NCBI RefSeq assembly: GCF_004151485.1
Contig: NZ_SBFF01000006.1
Location: 1-64,000, forward strand
From: Sphingosinicella sp. CPCC 101087
GTDB lineage: Bacteria; Pseudomonadota; Alphaproteobacteria; Sphingomonadales; Sphingomonadaceae
Direction: 5' to 3'
DNA: 64,000 nt
Position numbers and translations under genes: made by a program. The notes below the pieces were generated by a model. The model did not search any database. It was not told the origin of the DNA and worked only from the letters and a program-made list of their open reading frames with translations. Positions 17,615 through 25,697 of the stretch are shown here, in pieces (position 1 is the first letter of the stretch; every line of letters begins with the position of its first letter).

Positions 17615-19174
17615 ATGGCGGACCCTTTCTACATCACGACCGCGATCAGCTATCCGAACGGGCGGCCGCATATCGGCCATGCCTACGAGGCGATCGCCAC
17701 CGACGCGATCGCCCGCTTCCAGCGGATGCGCGGCCGCGACGTCTTCTTCCTGACCGGAACCGACGAGCATGGGCTGAAAATGGCCCAGGCAGCGCGCGAG
17801 CGGGGGACAAGTCCGGCCGAGTTCGCCGAACAGATGTCGAGCTATTTCCGCGAGATGAATGAGAGTCTCAACATCTCGTTCGATCGCTTCATCCGCACCA
17901 CCGAGCCAGCCCATCATCGCGCCAGCCAGGCGATCTGGCAGGCGATGGCGGACAAAGGCGACCTCTATCTCGGCCGTTACGAAGGCTGGTATTCGGTTCG
18001 AGACGAAGCTTATTATGACGAAAAGGAGCTCGTCGAGGGCGACAATGGAGAACGGTTGTCGCCCCAGGGCACGGCCGTCGAATGGACGGTCGAGGAGAGC
18101 TGGTTCTTCCGGCTTTCCGCCTATCAGGAGCGCCTGCTCGCATATTATCGCGATCATCCGGACTTCATCCGGCCGGAATCCCGGCGCAACGAGGTGATGC
18201 GCTTCGTCGAAGGCGGGCTTTCCGATCTCTCCATATCGCGCACCAGCTTCGACTGGGGCGTAAAGGTGCCCGGCAGCGACAAGCATGTCATGTACGTGTG
18301 GCTGGACGCGCTCACCAACTACATCACCGGCATCGGCTATCCCGATGATACGGAAGAATGGCGCAAATTCTGGCCCGCCGACCTCCATGTCATCGGCAAG
18401 GACGTGGTCCGCTTCCACGCCGTCTACTGGCCGGCCTTCCTCATGTCGGCCGGCCTTGCGCTTCCACGGCAGGTGTTCGGCCACGGGTGGCTGCTTTCGC
18501 GTGGCGAGAAGATGTCCAAGTCGGTCGGCAACGTCGTCGATCCCAACGATCTGGTGCGCGCCTTCGGCGTCGATTCGCTTCGTTATTTCCTATTGCGCGA
18601 AATCACGTTCGGACAGGACGGGAGCTATAGCGGCGAGGCGATCGTCACCAAGGTGAATGCCGACCTCGCGAACACCTTCGGCAATCTCGCACAGCGCACT
18701 TTGTCTTTCATCGCAAAGAATTGCGACGGTATCCTACCGGTGGGTGGCAAGGGAGATCCCGCCGACGAAGCGCTCATCACCCTGATTTCGGAGGTCACGC
18801 GACGCGACGTGCCGGCCCACTTCGAGGGGCTGCAGCTATCCCAGGGGATAGAGAGCTGGCTGAAGGCGGTGTTCGCCTGCAACCAGTATATCGACAGCCA
18901 GGCGCCCTGGACGCTGCGCAAGAGCGATCCGGAGCGGATGAAGGCGGTGCTGGCGACGCTCTACGTCGCCATCCGCGACCTTGCGATCGTCATTGCGCCG
19001 GTCGTGCCGGAATCGTCGGCGCGCCTGCTCGACGCGATGGGCGTGCCGGAGGGCGAGCGCGACTTTGCCGCGCTCGAGGATCCGGACAGCTACGACCGGC
19101 TTGCCGCCTCGGCCTTTCGGCTGGTGCCGCCGACCCCCATATTCCCGAGGCTGGAGCTTCCCGTCGAGGATTGA
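17615..19174 (+). CDS. metG: Methionyl-tRNA synthetase (short form without C-terminal tRNA-binding domain)
   Basis: 519 aa class I synthetase. HIGH at 19-22 and KMSKS at 299-303 are intact. The connective peptide (EGWYSVRDEAYYDEKEL) has no zinc-binding cysteine cluster, and there is no C-terminal EMAP/Trbp111-like domain, so this is the compact MetRS type. The frame is open for over 1 kb upstream, but that part is the shadow of holB; the ATG at 17615 gives the usual MADPFYITTAISYPNGRPHIGH start. It lies in the row holB-metG-tatD. Confidence 0.96.
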   Translation: MADPFYITTAISYPNGRPHIGHAYEAIATDAIARFQRMRGRDVFFLTGTDEHGLKMAQAARERGTSPAEFAEQMSSYFREMNESLNISFDRFIRTTEPAHHRASQAIWQAMADKGDLYLGRYEGWYSVRDEAYYDEKELVEGDNGERLSPQGTAVEWTVEESWFFRLSAYQERLLAYYRDHPDFIRPESRRNEVMRFVEGGLSDLSISRTSFDWGVKVPGSDKHVMYVWLDALTNYITGIGYPDDTEEWRKFWPADLHVIGKDVVRFHAVYWPAFLMSAGLALPRQVFGHGWLLSRGEKMSKSVGNVVDPNDLVRAFGVDSLRYFLLREITFGQDGSYSGEAIVTKVNADLANTFGNLAQRTLSFIAKNCDGILPVGGKGDPADEALITLISEVTRRDVPAHFEGLQLSQGIESWLKAVFACNQYIDSQAPWTLRKSDPERMKAVLATLYVAIRDLAIVIAPVVPESSARLLDAMGVPEGERDFAALEDPDSYDRLAASAFRLVPPTPIFPRLELPVED

Positions 19175-19216
19175 GCTTCCGATCCTTCGCGCGTGTCATG
19201 GAGCAGGCGAACGAGC

Positions 19217-19993
19217 ATGTTCATCGATAGCCATTGCCATCTCAACTATAAGGGCCTGGTCGAGGACCAGGCCCAGGTGCTCGCCCGCGCGCGCGACGCG
19301 GGCGTGACGGCGATGCTCAACATTTCGACCCGGGCAAGCGAATGGGATGCCGTGATCGGCACCGCCGAGCGCGAGAGCGACGTCATGGCGTCGGTCGGGA
19401 TCCATCCGCACGAGGCGGACGTCCATCCCGACGTCGAGGCCGAGACCCTGGTGGCCAGGGCCGAGCACCCGAAGGTGATCGCGATCGGCGAGACGGGCCT
19501 CGATTATTATTACGACCATAGCGACCGGGCGCGGCAGCAGGAGAGCTTCCGCGCCCATATCGCCGCGTCGCGCGCAACAGGCCTCCCGCTGATCGTCCAC
19601 ACTCGTGACGCCGAAGAGGACACGCTCGCGATCCTCGGCGAGGAGATGGGGAAGGGAGCCTTCCCCGGCGTTATCCACTGCTTCACCGGCAGCGCCGATT
19701 TTGCCGACGAGATGCTGGAGCTCGGCTTCTCGATCTCGATCTCCGGCATCGTCACGTTCAAGAATGCCCGCGACCTGCAGGAGACCGCCCGGGCCTTGCC
19801 GCTCGACCGGCTGCTCATCGAGACAGACTCGCCGTTCCTCGCGCCCGTACCCCACCGCGGCAGGCCGTGCGAGCCCGCCTTCGTGGCCGACACCGCGCGC
19901 TTCCTGGCGGAGCTGAGGGGGGAAAGGCTGGAGACGCTGGCCGAGGCGACGAGCGAGAATTTCCGGCGCTTGTTCACGAAGGCGGCCGCATGA
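19217..19993 (+). CDS. tatD: TatD family metal-dependent hydrolase (3'-5' DNase)
   Basis: 258 aa TIM-barrel metallohydrolase. Metal ligands are recognisable in IDSHCHLNY (start), VGIHPHEAD, AIGETGLDYYYDH, LPLIVHTRDAEEDT, VIHCFTGS and LLIETDSPFLAPVPHRGRPCEP. Known members act as 3'-5' exonucleases and in DNA repair or quality control. The ATG at 19217 puts MFIDSHCHL at the N-terminus, as in the family; the upstream in-frame start is unlikely. The metG-tatD-MBL order is conserved in many proteobacteria. Confidence 0.95.
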   Translation: MFIDSHCHLNYKGLVEDQAQVLARARDAGVTAMLNISTRASEWDAVIGTAERESDVMASVGIHPHEADVHPDVEAETLVARAEHPKVIAIGETGLDYYYDHSDRARQQESFRAHIAASRATGLPLIVHTRDAEEDTLAILGEEMGKGAFPGVIHCFTGSADFADEMLELGFSISISGIVTFKNARDLQETARALPLDRLLIETDSPFLAPVPHRGRPCEPAFVADTARFLAELRGERLETLAEATSENFRRLFTKAAA

Positions 19994-20097
19994 GCAGCGC
20001 GGTACGCGCCTTGCCGGGCGCGAAGCGCATCGGGATGGGCCGGTGCGGCCTTGCCCGCAAGCCGGAGCCACGTCCCGCTGACGGAGGCCGTCATTAA
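19990..20097 (+). CDS. Possible 35-codon coupling frame between tatD and the MBL hydrolase
   Basis: A short frame begins with an ATG overlapping the tatD stop (ATGA) and stops at TAA 20095-20097. That stop shares one base with the proposed ATT start of the next gene (ATTAA). The peptide is basic (many Arg, Lys and Pro) and not recognised. It may only carry ribosomes from tatD to the next gene, or may be chance. Confidence 0.25.
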   Translation: MSSAVRALPGAKRIGMGRCGLARKPEPRPADGGRH

Positions 20098-20857
20098 GGT
20101 CCGTCTCCTCGGCTGCGGCACGTCATTCGGCGTGCCGCGCGTCGGCAACGACTGGGGTTCCTGCGATCCGGCGGAGCCTCGCAACCGCCGCCGCCGCGTC
20201 TCGATCCTTGTCGAAGAGGCTGGCAAGCGGATCCTGGTCGACACCAGCCCGGACCTTCGCGAGCAGCTGCTCGACGCCGAGGTCGGCGCACTCGATGCCG
20301 TGATCTGGACGCATGACCATGCCGACCATTGCCACGGCCTCGACGACCTTCGGGCCGTCTTTCACGCCCGCGGCGGGCCGATCCCGGGCCATGCGCGACG
20401 TCAGACGCTCGAGGCGCTGCGGAACCGCTTCACTTATGCCTTCGAGGGCAGGGGAGGTTATCCCGCGATGATCGCCGGACAGCTTCTCGCCGACCGCCTC
20501 ACCGTCGGACCGATCGAGGTCGGAGTCGTCGACCAGCCGCACGGCGCGATCACCAGCGCCGGCCTGCGATTCCAGGCGGGAGGGCGGTCGATCGGCTATT
20601 CCACCGATTGCAACGATTTGACGGACGAGATGATCGCTCTGTTCCAAGGGGTCGACCTGTGGATCGTCGATGCGCTTCGCCGGCGGCCGCACCCGACCCA
20701 CCCACATCTCGAGCGGACGCTGGAATGGATTGGCCTGATCCAGCCGCGCCGGGCTATACTGACCCACATGGACAACAGCATGGACTACGTCGCCTTGGCA
20801 AGGGAGCTTCCGGACGGAGTCGAGCCCGGCTATGACGGTCTTGAGGTCTCGCTATGA
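20093..20857 (+). CDS. MBL-fold metallohydrolase (PhnP/RNase Z-like)
   Basis: 254 aa. The metallo-beta-lactamase motif HDHADHCHG is clear (WTHDHADHCHGLDDLR), with other likely metal ligands in STDCND and LTHMDNSMDY. PhnP-type proteins hydrolyse cyclic phosphodiesters; this one may be a phosphodiesterase, but the substrate is unknown. Homologues usually begin with M-K-(V/I)-R-(L/I)-LGCGTS; here the corresponding codon is ATT (20093), with GGAGG five bases upstream. No ATG or GTG is near; a TTG at 20051 without a clear ribosome site is the alternative. Its stop overlaps the next start (ATGA). Confidence 0.85.
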   Translation: MKVRLLGCGTSFGVPRVGNDWGSCDPAEPRNRRRRVSILVEEAGKRILVDTSPDLREQLLDAEVGALDAVIWTHDHADHCHGLDDLRAVFHARGGPIPGHARRQTLEALRNRFTYAFEGRGGYPAMIAGQLLADRLTVGPIEVGVVDQPHGAITSAGLRFQAGGRSIGYSTDCNDLTDEMIALFQGVDLWIVDALRRRPHPTHPHLERTLEWIGLIQPRRAILTHMDNSMDYVALARELPDGVEPGYDGLEVSL

Positions 20858-21450
20858 GCAGCGGCGATCAAGCCGTTCATTTGATTTATCTTCTTGGGGT
20901 CCTTGTGCTGGTCGGCAGCGCCCTGGTGGTGCGCCGGATCCCGATCGCCCAAGGGCTCAAGATGTTCGTGGGCTGGGTGCTCATCTTCAGCGTCGCCTTC
21001 GTCGTCTTCACCCTCAAGGACGAGTTCCTGGCGCTCGGAAACCGCGTGCTGGTCGAGACCCGCGGCGGGATCGCGCAGGTCGCACCGGGCGAGATCCGCA
21101 TCCGCCAGGCGCCGGACGGGCATTTCTGGGTGACCGCAGAAGTAAATGGCGAGCCGGTCCGCTTCCTGGTCGACAGCGGCGCCACGACGACGAGCCTGTC
21201 GCGCGACGCGGCCGAACGGGCCGGCATCGAGCCCAGCTCGGGCTTCCAGGCAATGGTGCGCACGGCCAATGGTATCGTCATGGTCGATCGCGGCCGCGCG
21301 GAGCGGATGAAGATCGGGCCGATCGAGCGCCAGAACGTCGCCGTGCACATCTCGGACGCATTCGGCGACATGAACGTCATCGGCATGAATTTCCTGTCGA
21401 CCTTGTCCGGTTGGAGCGTCGAAGGCCGGACCCTGGTGATGCGTTCGTGA
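20854..21450 (+). CDS. TIGR02281-type membrane-anchored clan AA aspartic protease
   Basis: 198 aa with two N-terminal membrane segments at about 8-26 and 36-54, then a retropepsin-like domain. The catalytic aspartate is in FLVDSGATTTSLS (Asp107), and GMNFLSTLSGWSVEGRTLVM is the second typical block. Proteins of this kind are common in alphaproteobacteria (retropepsin-like, single-domain, probably dimeric); physiological substrates are unknown. The start overlaps the MBL gene stop by ATGA. Confidence 0.85.
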   Translation: MSSGDQAVHLIYLLGVLVLVGSALVVRRIPIAQGLKMFVGWVLIFSVAFVVFTLKDEFLALGNRVLVETRGGIAQVAPGEIRIRQAPDGHFWVTAEVNGEPVRFLVDSGATTTSLSRDAAERAGIEPSSGFQAMVRTANGIVMVDRGRAERMKIGPIERQNVAVHISDAFGDMNVIGMNFLSTLSGWSVEGRTLVMRS

Positions 21451-21528
21451 TGGGAGTCGCGGCCTTGGAGTTGTCGGGACGTCTTGGATGCCGCCGATCG
21501 CTGGCATGACGGGGGGAGTTCGCCTTCC

Positions 21529-21556
21529 TTGAATCAATCCGGATTTTACATAATGT
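21529..21556 (+). promoter_or_regulatory. Possible promoter in an AT-rich patch before mazG
   Basis: TTGAAT (21529-21534) and TAATGT (21551-21556) are 16 bases apart in an unusually AT-rich patch of about 35 bases. The patch also contains an imperfect inverted repeat ATAATGTATATTAT at 21550-21563. The mazG ATG follows 18 bases after the -10 candidate, so the leader would be very short, with no good ribosome site. Confidence 0.35.
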
Positions 21557-21574
21557 ATATTATCGGACTTTCAG

Positions 21575-22342
21575 ATGGATGATTCCCCGAAGGCCCCCGC
21601 TGGCGAAGCTTTGGCCGAGCTGGCCCAGATCATGGCGCGGCTGCGCGATCCCTCGACCGGCTGCGAATGGGACCGAGTCCAGACCTTCGAGACGATCGCG
21701 CCGTACACGATCGAGGAAGCCTATGAGGTCGACGACGCAATCCGCCGCGGCGACATGGGATCACTGAAGGACGAGCTCGGCGATCTCCAGCTCCAGGTCG
21801 TCTATCATGCGCGCATCGCCGAGGAACGCGGCGCTTTCGACCTTGGTGACGTCATAACGGCAATTGCCGCCAAGATGGTCCGGCGCCATCCGCACATCTT
21901 CGGCGACGCTTCAGCGAGCCCGGGCTGGGAGACCTTGAAGGCGGCCGAGCGCGAAGCCGATGCCGATCCGAGCGCGCTGGCCGGAGTCGCCCTCGCCCTT
22001 CCCGCCTTGAAGCGCGCCGAGAAGGTACAGCGCCGCGCCGCCCGAGTGGGCTTCGACTGGCCCGACAGCGAAGGCCCGCGCCTCAAGATCGACGAAGAAC
22101 TAAGCGAGATCGAGCGCGCCGAAAGCGACGAGGAGCGCGCCGCCGAGATCGGCGACCTCCTGTTTGCCGTCGTCAATTATGCCCGCCACCTCGGCGTTAA
22201 TACGGAGACGGCGCTGCGTGAAGCAACGGCCCGGTTCGAGCAACGCTTCCGCAAAGTGGAAGAACTGGCCAACAAACCTTTGAATGAAATGGATATTGAT
22301 GGACTGGAGGCGCTTTGGCAGCAGGCCAAGAAGCTGGTCTGA
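21575..22342 (+). CDS. mazG: Nucleoside triphosphate pyrophosphohydrolase
   Basis: 255 aa, hydrolyses NTPs/dNTPs to NMP and PPi and clears abnormal nucleotides. It has the two-domain MazG architecture: LRDPSTGCEWDRVQTFETIAPYTIEEAYEV and KDELGDLQLQVVYHARIAEE at about 22-88, then a second EELSEI...DEERAAEIGDLLFAVVNYARHL at about 170-207 with the EExxE/ExxD pattern. The length is as expected. It converges with hflX, with 34 bases between the stops. Confidence 0.95.
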   Translation: MDDSPKAPAGEALAELAQIMARLRDPSTGCEWDRVQTFETIAPYTIEEAYEVDDAIRRGDMGSLKDELGDLQLQVVYHARIAEERGAFDLGDVITAIAAKMVRRHPHIFGDASASPGWETLKAAEREADADPSALAGVALALPALKRAEKVQRRAARVGFDWPDSEGPRLKIDEELSEIERAESDEERAAEIGDLLFAVVNYARHLGVNTETALREATARFEQRFRKVEELANKPLNEMDIDGLEALWQQAKKLV

Positions 22343-22376
22343 CGCGCTTTCGTCATTGTCGATCGATCGGGCCGCT

Positions 22377-23684
22377 CTATGCCCGCTCGGCCTGCCTCGC
22401 CTCGAACCTCGACCAGTCGGCATCGGACAGTCGCACCTCGAGGCGGGTTTCGAGACCTTCCTGATGCTGCTCCAGCACCTCGCCATGGGCGTGGAGCCAG
22501 GCTATCGCGCTGCCGTCGCCCGTCGGGATGGTGATGCTGCGCACCGGCGCGCCCTTGCGCAGATGGGCGGCGACGCAGGCAAGCAGGTCGTCGACCCCGG
22601 CCCCCGTCAGCGCCGAGAGGACCACGACGTCCTCGCGCCTCCCCGCTTCGGCCCGAACCGCCTGGGCCTCTTCCGGTCCTAGCCGGTCGATCTTGTTCCA
22701 CGCCTCGATCATCGGCGCGCCGATCTCGCCGGCTGCGCCGATTTCTTCGAGCACCTGCTCGACATCGCCCTGTTGCGCCTCGCTGTCCGGATGGGAGATG
22801 TCGCGGACGTGGACGATGAGATCGGCCGAAACCACTTCCTCAAGCGTCGCCCGAAATGCGGCGACGAGCTGGGTCGGAAGGTCTGATATAAAACCGACCG
22901 TGTCCGACAGGATCGCCTTGTCGAGACCGGGCAGGCCGATCTCCCGCATCGTCGGATCCAAGGTGGCGAACAAAAGGTCCTCGGCCAGCACCTCGGCACG
23001 GGTGAGGCGGTTGAACAGGGTCGACTTGCCGGCATTGGTGTAGCCGACCAGCGCAACGACCGGCCAGGGCGCGCGCTGGCGCCTGGAACGATGCAGCGCC
23101 CGCGTGCGCGATACCTGCTCCAGCTCCCGGCGCAGCTTGGCCATCCGGTCGCGGATCAGCCGCCGGTCGGCCTCGATCTGGGTTTCGCCCGGACCGCCGA
23201 GGAAGCCGAAGCCGCCGCGCTGCCGCTCGAGATGGGTCCACGAACGCACCAGCCTGCCCGCTTGATAGTCGAGATGCGCCAGCTCGACCTGCAAGCGCCC
23301 CTCCGCGGTCGCGGCACGTTCGCCGAATATCTCGAGGATGAGGCCGGTCCGGTCGATCACCTTGGCCTTGGTCCGCTCCTCCAGATTCTTCTGCTGGATC
23401 GGGGAGATCGCGCCGTCGACGATGAGCAACTCGGCTTCGGCCTGGCGCAGCGCGTCGGCAATCCGCTCGACCTGGCCCGGCCCGAAAAGCGTCGCCGGGC
23501 GCGGCTGGCGGATGCGCAGCGGGAGCCGGTCTTCGACCCTTATCCCGATCGCCTCGGCGAGGCCGGCGGCCTCGTCGAGACGCGCCTCGACATCGCGCGT
23601 CGCCCCCTGCCCGAAGTCGGGGAGGGCTATGACCGCACGGGCGCCGCGGGCGAATTCCGTTTCGTCGCGATCGAAGACGCTCAG
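22377..23684 (-). CDS. hflX: GTPase HflX, probable CTG start
   Basis: 435 aa ribosome-associated GTPase that splits stalled 70S ribosomes. The N-terminal HflX domain holds [16 protein letters not shown] and [18 protein letters not shown], then a helical linker [20 protein letters not shown]. The G domain has G1 [10 protein letters not shown]3 DTVGF and G4 NKID. The reading frame upstream of a TTG at 23429 contains 85 further codons that are clearly HflX, yet no ATG, GTG or TTG. The frame's first plausible start is CTG at 23684, which overlaps the hfq stop (CTGA) and has GAGGAG eight bases upstream. Starting at the TTG would delete a conserved part of the N-domain. Confidence 0.9.
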   Translation of the reverse strand: MSVFDRDETEFARGARAVIALPDFGQGATRDVEARLDEAAGLAEAIGIRVEDRLPLRIRQPRPATLFGPGQVERIADALRQAEAELLIVDGAISPIQQKNLEERTKAKVIDRTGLILEIFGERAATAEGRLQVELAHLDYQAGRLVRSWTHLERQRGGFGFLGGPGETQIEADRRLIRDRMAKLRRELEQVSRTRALHRSRRQRAPWPVVALVGYTNAGKSTLFNRLTRAEVLAEDLLFATLDPTMREIGLPGLDKAILSDTVGFISDLPTQLVAAFRATLEEVVSADLIVHVRDISHPDSEAQQGDVEQVLEEIGAAGEIGAPMIEAWNKIDRLGPEEAQAVRAEAGRREDVVVLSALTGAGVDDLLACVAAHLRKGAPVRSITIPTGDGSAIAWLHAHGEVLEQHQEGLETRLEVRLSDADWSRFEARQAERA

Positions 23685-24178
23685 GCGCTCGACTCCTCGC
23701 CTTGGGCATCGGCCAGATTGACCGGGCGCTCGGGCTGCACCGTCGAGATGGCATGCTTGTAGACGAGCTGGGACAAGCCTTCCCGCTCGAGCAGCATGCA
23801 GAACAGGTCGAAGGCGGCGATCTCGCCCTGCAGCATGACTCCATTCACCAGGAACATCGTCACCGGCTCGCCTGCGCGCCGCACCGCCGACAGGAAGACT
23901 TCCTGGAGCAAGGCAGGCTTCTTCTTCTCGAGCTGCTCGTCGAAAGCCTGCTGGAGGTCGCTGAGGTCGATCGGCTGGGCCGGCATGATCGTCGAGATGG
24001 CGTGCTTGTAGATGAGCTGCGCCTGCCCGTCCCGGCGCAGCAGCACCGAGAAATTATCGAACCAGGTGATGATACCCTGAAGCTTCACGCCCTTGACCAG
24101 GAACATGGTCACCGGGGTCTTGGTCCGGCGGAGCGTGTTCAGAAACATGTCCTGGAGGTTGTTGACCTTCTCGGCCAT
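23681..24178 (-). CDS. hfq: RNA chaperone Hfq with two tandem Sm domains
   Basis: 165 aa, twice the usual core. Sm repeat 1 is at about 7-66 ([12 protein letters not shown] ... YKHAIST) and repeat 2 at about 89-149 ([12 protein letters not shown] ... YKHAIST), joined by an acidic/lysine linker. Both keep the FxxF..LL and YKHA segments that form the RNA-binding sites. In repeat 2 the lysine of the first repeat's VKLQG becomes methionine (VMLQG), so the two faces are not equivalent. A pseudo-hexamer of three chains is expected. It is followed by hflX, as in most proteobacteria. The start ATG is preceded by CGGGAG. Confidence 0.95.
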   Translation of the reverse strand: MAEKVNNLQDMFLNTLRRTKTPVTMFLVKGVKLQGIITWFDNFSVLLRRDGQAQLIYKHAISTIMPAQPIDLSDLQQAFDEQLEKKKPALLQEVFLSAVRRAGEPVTMFLVNGVMLQGEIAAFDLFCMLLEREGLSQLVYKHAISTVQPERPVNLADAQGEESSA

Positions 24179-24304
24179 TTCTCATTCTCCCGGATCGGCT
24201 TTGATGCGGATCCCTTGTTGCAATATCACGCGCCTTGCCCCGATGCCATCCGGACAAGGCCGTGTTCGTGGTCGTTTCGGCGGCGTGCGGGTCGCCCCCC
24301 TTCC

Positions 24305-25693
24305 CTACTCGCCGCCGTCGCCGCGCGTTTCGCCGAGGCCGAGCGCCTTCAGCTTGCGGTGCAGCGCCGACCGTTCCATGCCGATGAAGTTGGCGGTCCG
24401 CGAGATGTTGCCCGAGAAGCGGCGGATCTGCACCCGCAGATATTCGCGCTCGAACGTCTCGCGCGCCTCGCGCAGCGGCGTGCCCATGATTGCCTTCACC
24501 GCCTCGCTCGGCGTCAGCTGGGCCTGGTCGCTCAGTATTTCGGGTGGCAGCATGTCGATGTCAATCGAACCGAGCCTTTCTCCCGGCGCGAGAATGATGG
24601 TCCGCTCGATCACATTCCTGAGCTGGCGCACGTTGCCCGGCCAGTCATAGGCCTGAAGTGCCGCCATGGCGTCGGCGGAAACTTCCGGCGTCGACACCCT
24701 GCGGTCGGCGGCATAGCGGGCGGCAAAATGGATGACGAGTTCGGGAATGTCCTCGCGCCGCTCGGCCAGCGCCGGGAGATGGACCGGGACGACATTGAGC
24801 CGGTAATAGAGATCCTCCCGGAAGCGACCCGCAGCGATTTCCTCGCCCAGATCGCGCGCGGTGGAGGAAACGACCCGCATGTCCACCTTGACCGTGCGCT
24901 GGCCGCGGACCCGGGTGAAGCTCTGATCTGTCAGGACCCGGAGGATCTTGCCCTGGGTCGACAAAGGCATGTCGGCGATTTCGTCCAGGAACAGGGTTCC
25001 GCCATGCGCCTGCTCCAGCATGCCGGGACGGGCGAGCTCGCCCCCGTCTTCCACGCCGAAAAGCTCCTCCTCGACCCGCTCGGGAGTCATCCTCGCGGCG
25101 GTGACCACGATGAAGGGCCCGCGCGCGCGCGGGCTCCAATTGTGGAGCAGCCGTGCCGCCACTTCCTTGCCGACACCGGCGGGCCCGGAGATGAGCACAC
25201 GGCTGCCGGTCGCTGCGACTCGCTTCAAGGTCGCGCGGACATTGTTGATCGCCGCACTCGAGCCGGTCAGCTCCATTTCGTTGCCGACCTGCAGACGGAG
25301 CGCCTCATTCTCGCGGCGCAGGCGATCGGTCTCGGTCGCACGGGTGACCAGATGGACGAGGTGCCCTGCCTCGAACGGCTTTTCGATGAAGTCGACCGCG
25401 CCCTGCCGGATCGCGGCCACGGCGGTATCCAGATTGCCATGGCCCGAGATGATCAGCACCGGCAGCGTCGGATCCCGTCGCTTGATCTCCTCGAGCAGCT
25501 GGAGTCCGTCCAGCCGCGATCCCTGCAGCCAGACATCCAGCAAGGCGAGCGACGGCCGCCGCTCGGCCAAGGCCTGGAGCGCGCCGTCGCTGTCCGCTGC
25601 CGTGCGGGTCGAGAAGCCTTCGTCCTCGAGAACGCCCGAGACGAGGTCCCGAATGTCCTGCTCGTCGTCAACGATGAGAATGTCCAAAGCCAT
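24305..25693 (-). CDS. ntrX: NtrX response regulator (AAA+ type, lacks GAFTGA)
   Basis: 462 aa: receiver domain with phospho-acceptor Asp53 (LLDVWLQ), AAA+ domain with Walker A GPAGVGKE and Walker B GGTLFLDEIADMP, and a Fis-type helix-turn-helix at the C-terminus (NISRTANFIGMERSALHRKL). The sigma-54-contacting GAFTGA loop is missing: after ELFG the sequence is VEDGGELARPG. This is a known feature of alphaproteobacterial NtrX and implies it does not activate sigma-54 in the NtrC manner. The ATG is five codons' distance or less from the ntrY stop, so the pair forms one operon. An upstream extension of the frame is ntrY shadow. Confidence 0.95.
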   Translation of the reverse strand: MALDILIVDDEQDIRDLVSGVLEDEGFSTRTAADSDGALQALAERRPSLALLDVWLQGSRLDGLQLLEEIKRRDPTLPVLIISGHGNLDTAVAAIRQGAVDFIEKPFEAGHLVHLVTRATETDRLRRENEALRLQVGNEMELTGSSAAINNVRATLKRVAATGSRVLISGPAGVGKEVAARLLHNWSPRARGPFIVVTAARMTPERVEEELFGVEDGGELARPGMLEQAHGGTLFLDEIADMPLSTQGKILRVLTDQSFTRVRGQRTVKVDMRVVSSTARDLGEEIAAGRFREDLYYRLNVVPVHLPALAERREDIPELVIHFAARYAADRRVSTPEVSADAMAALQAYDWPGNVRQLRNVIERTIILAPGERLGSIDIDMLPPEILSDQAQLTPSEAVKAIMGTPLREARETFEREYLRVQIRRFSGNISRTANFIGMERSALHRKLKALGLGETRGDGGE

Positions 25694-25697
25694 AGGT

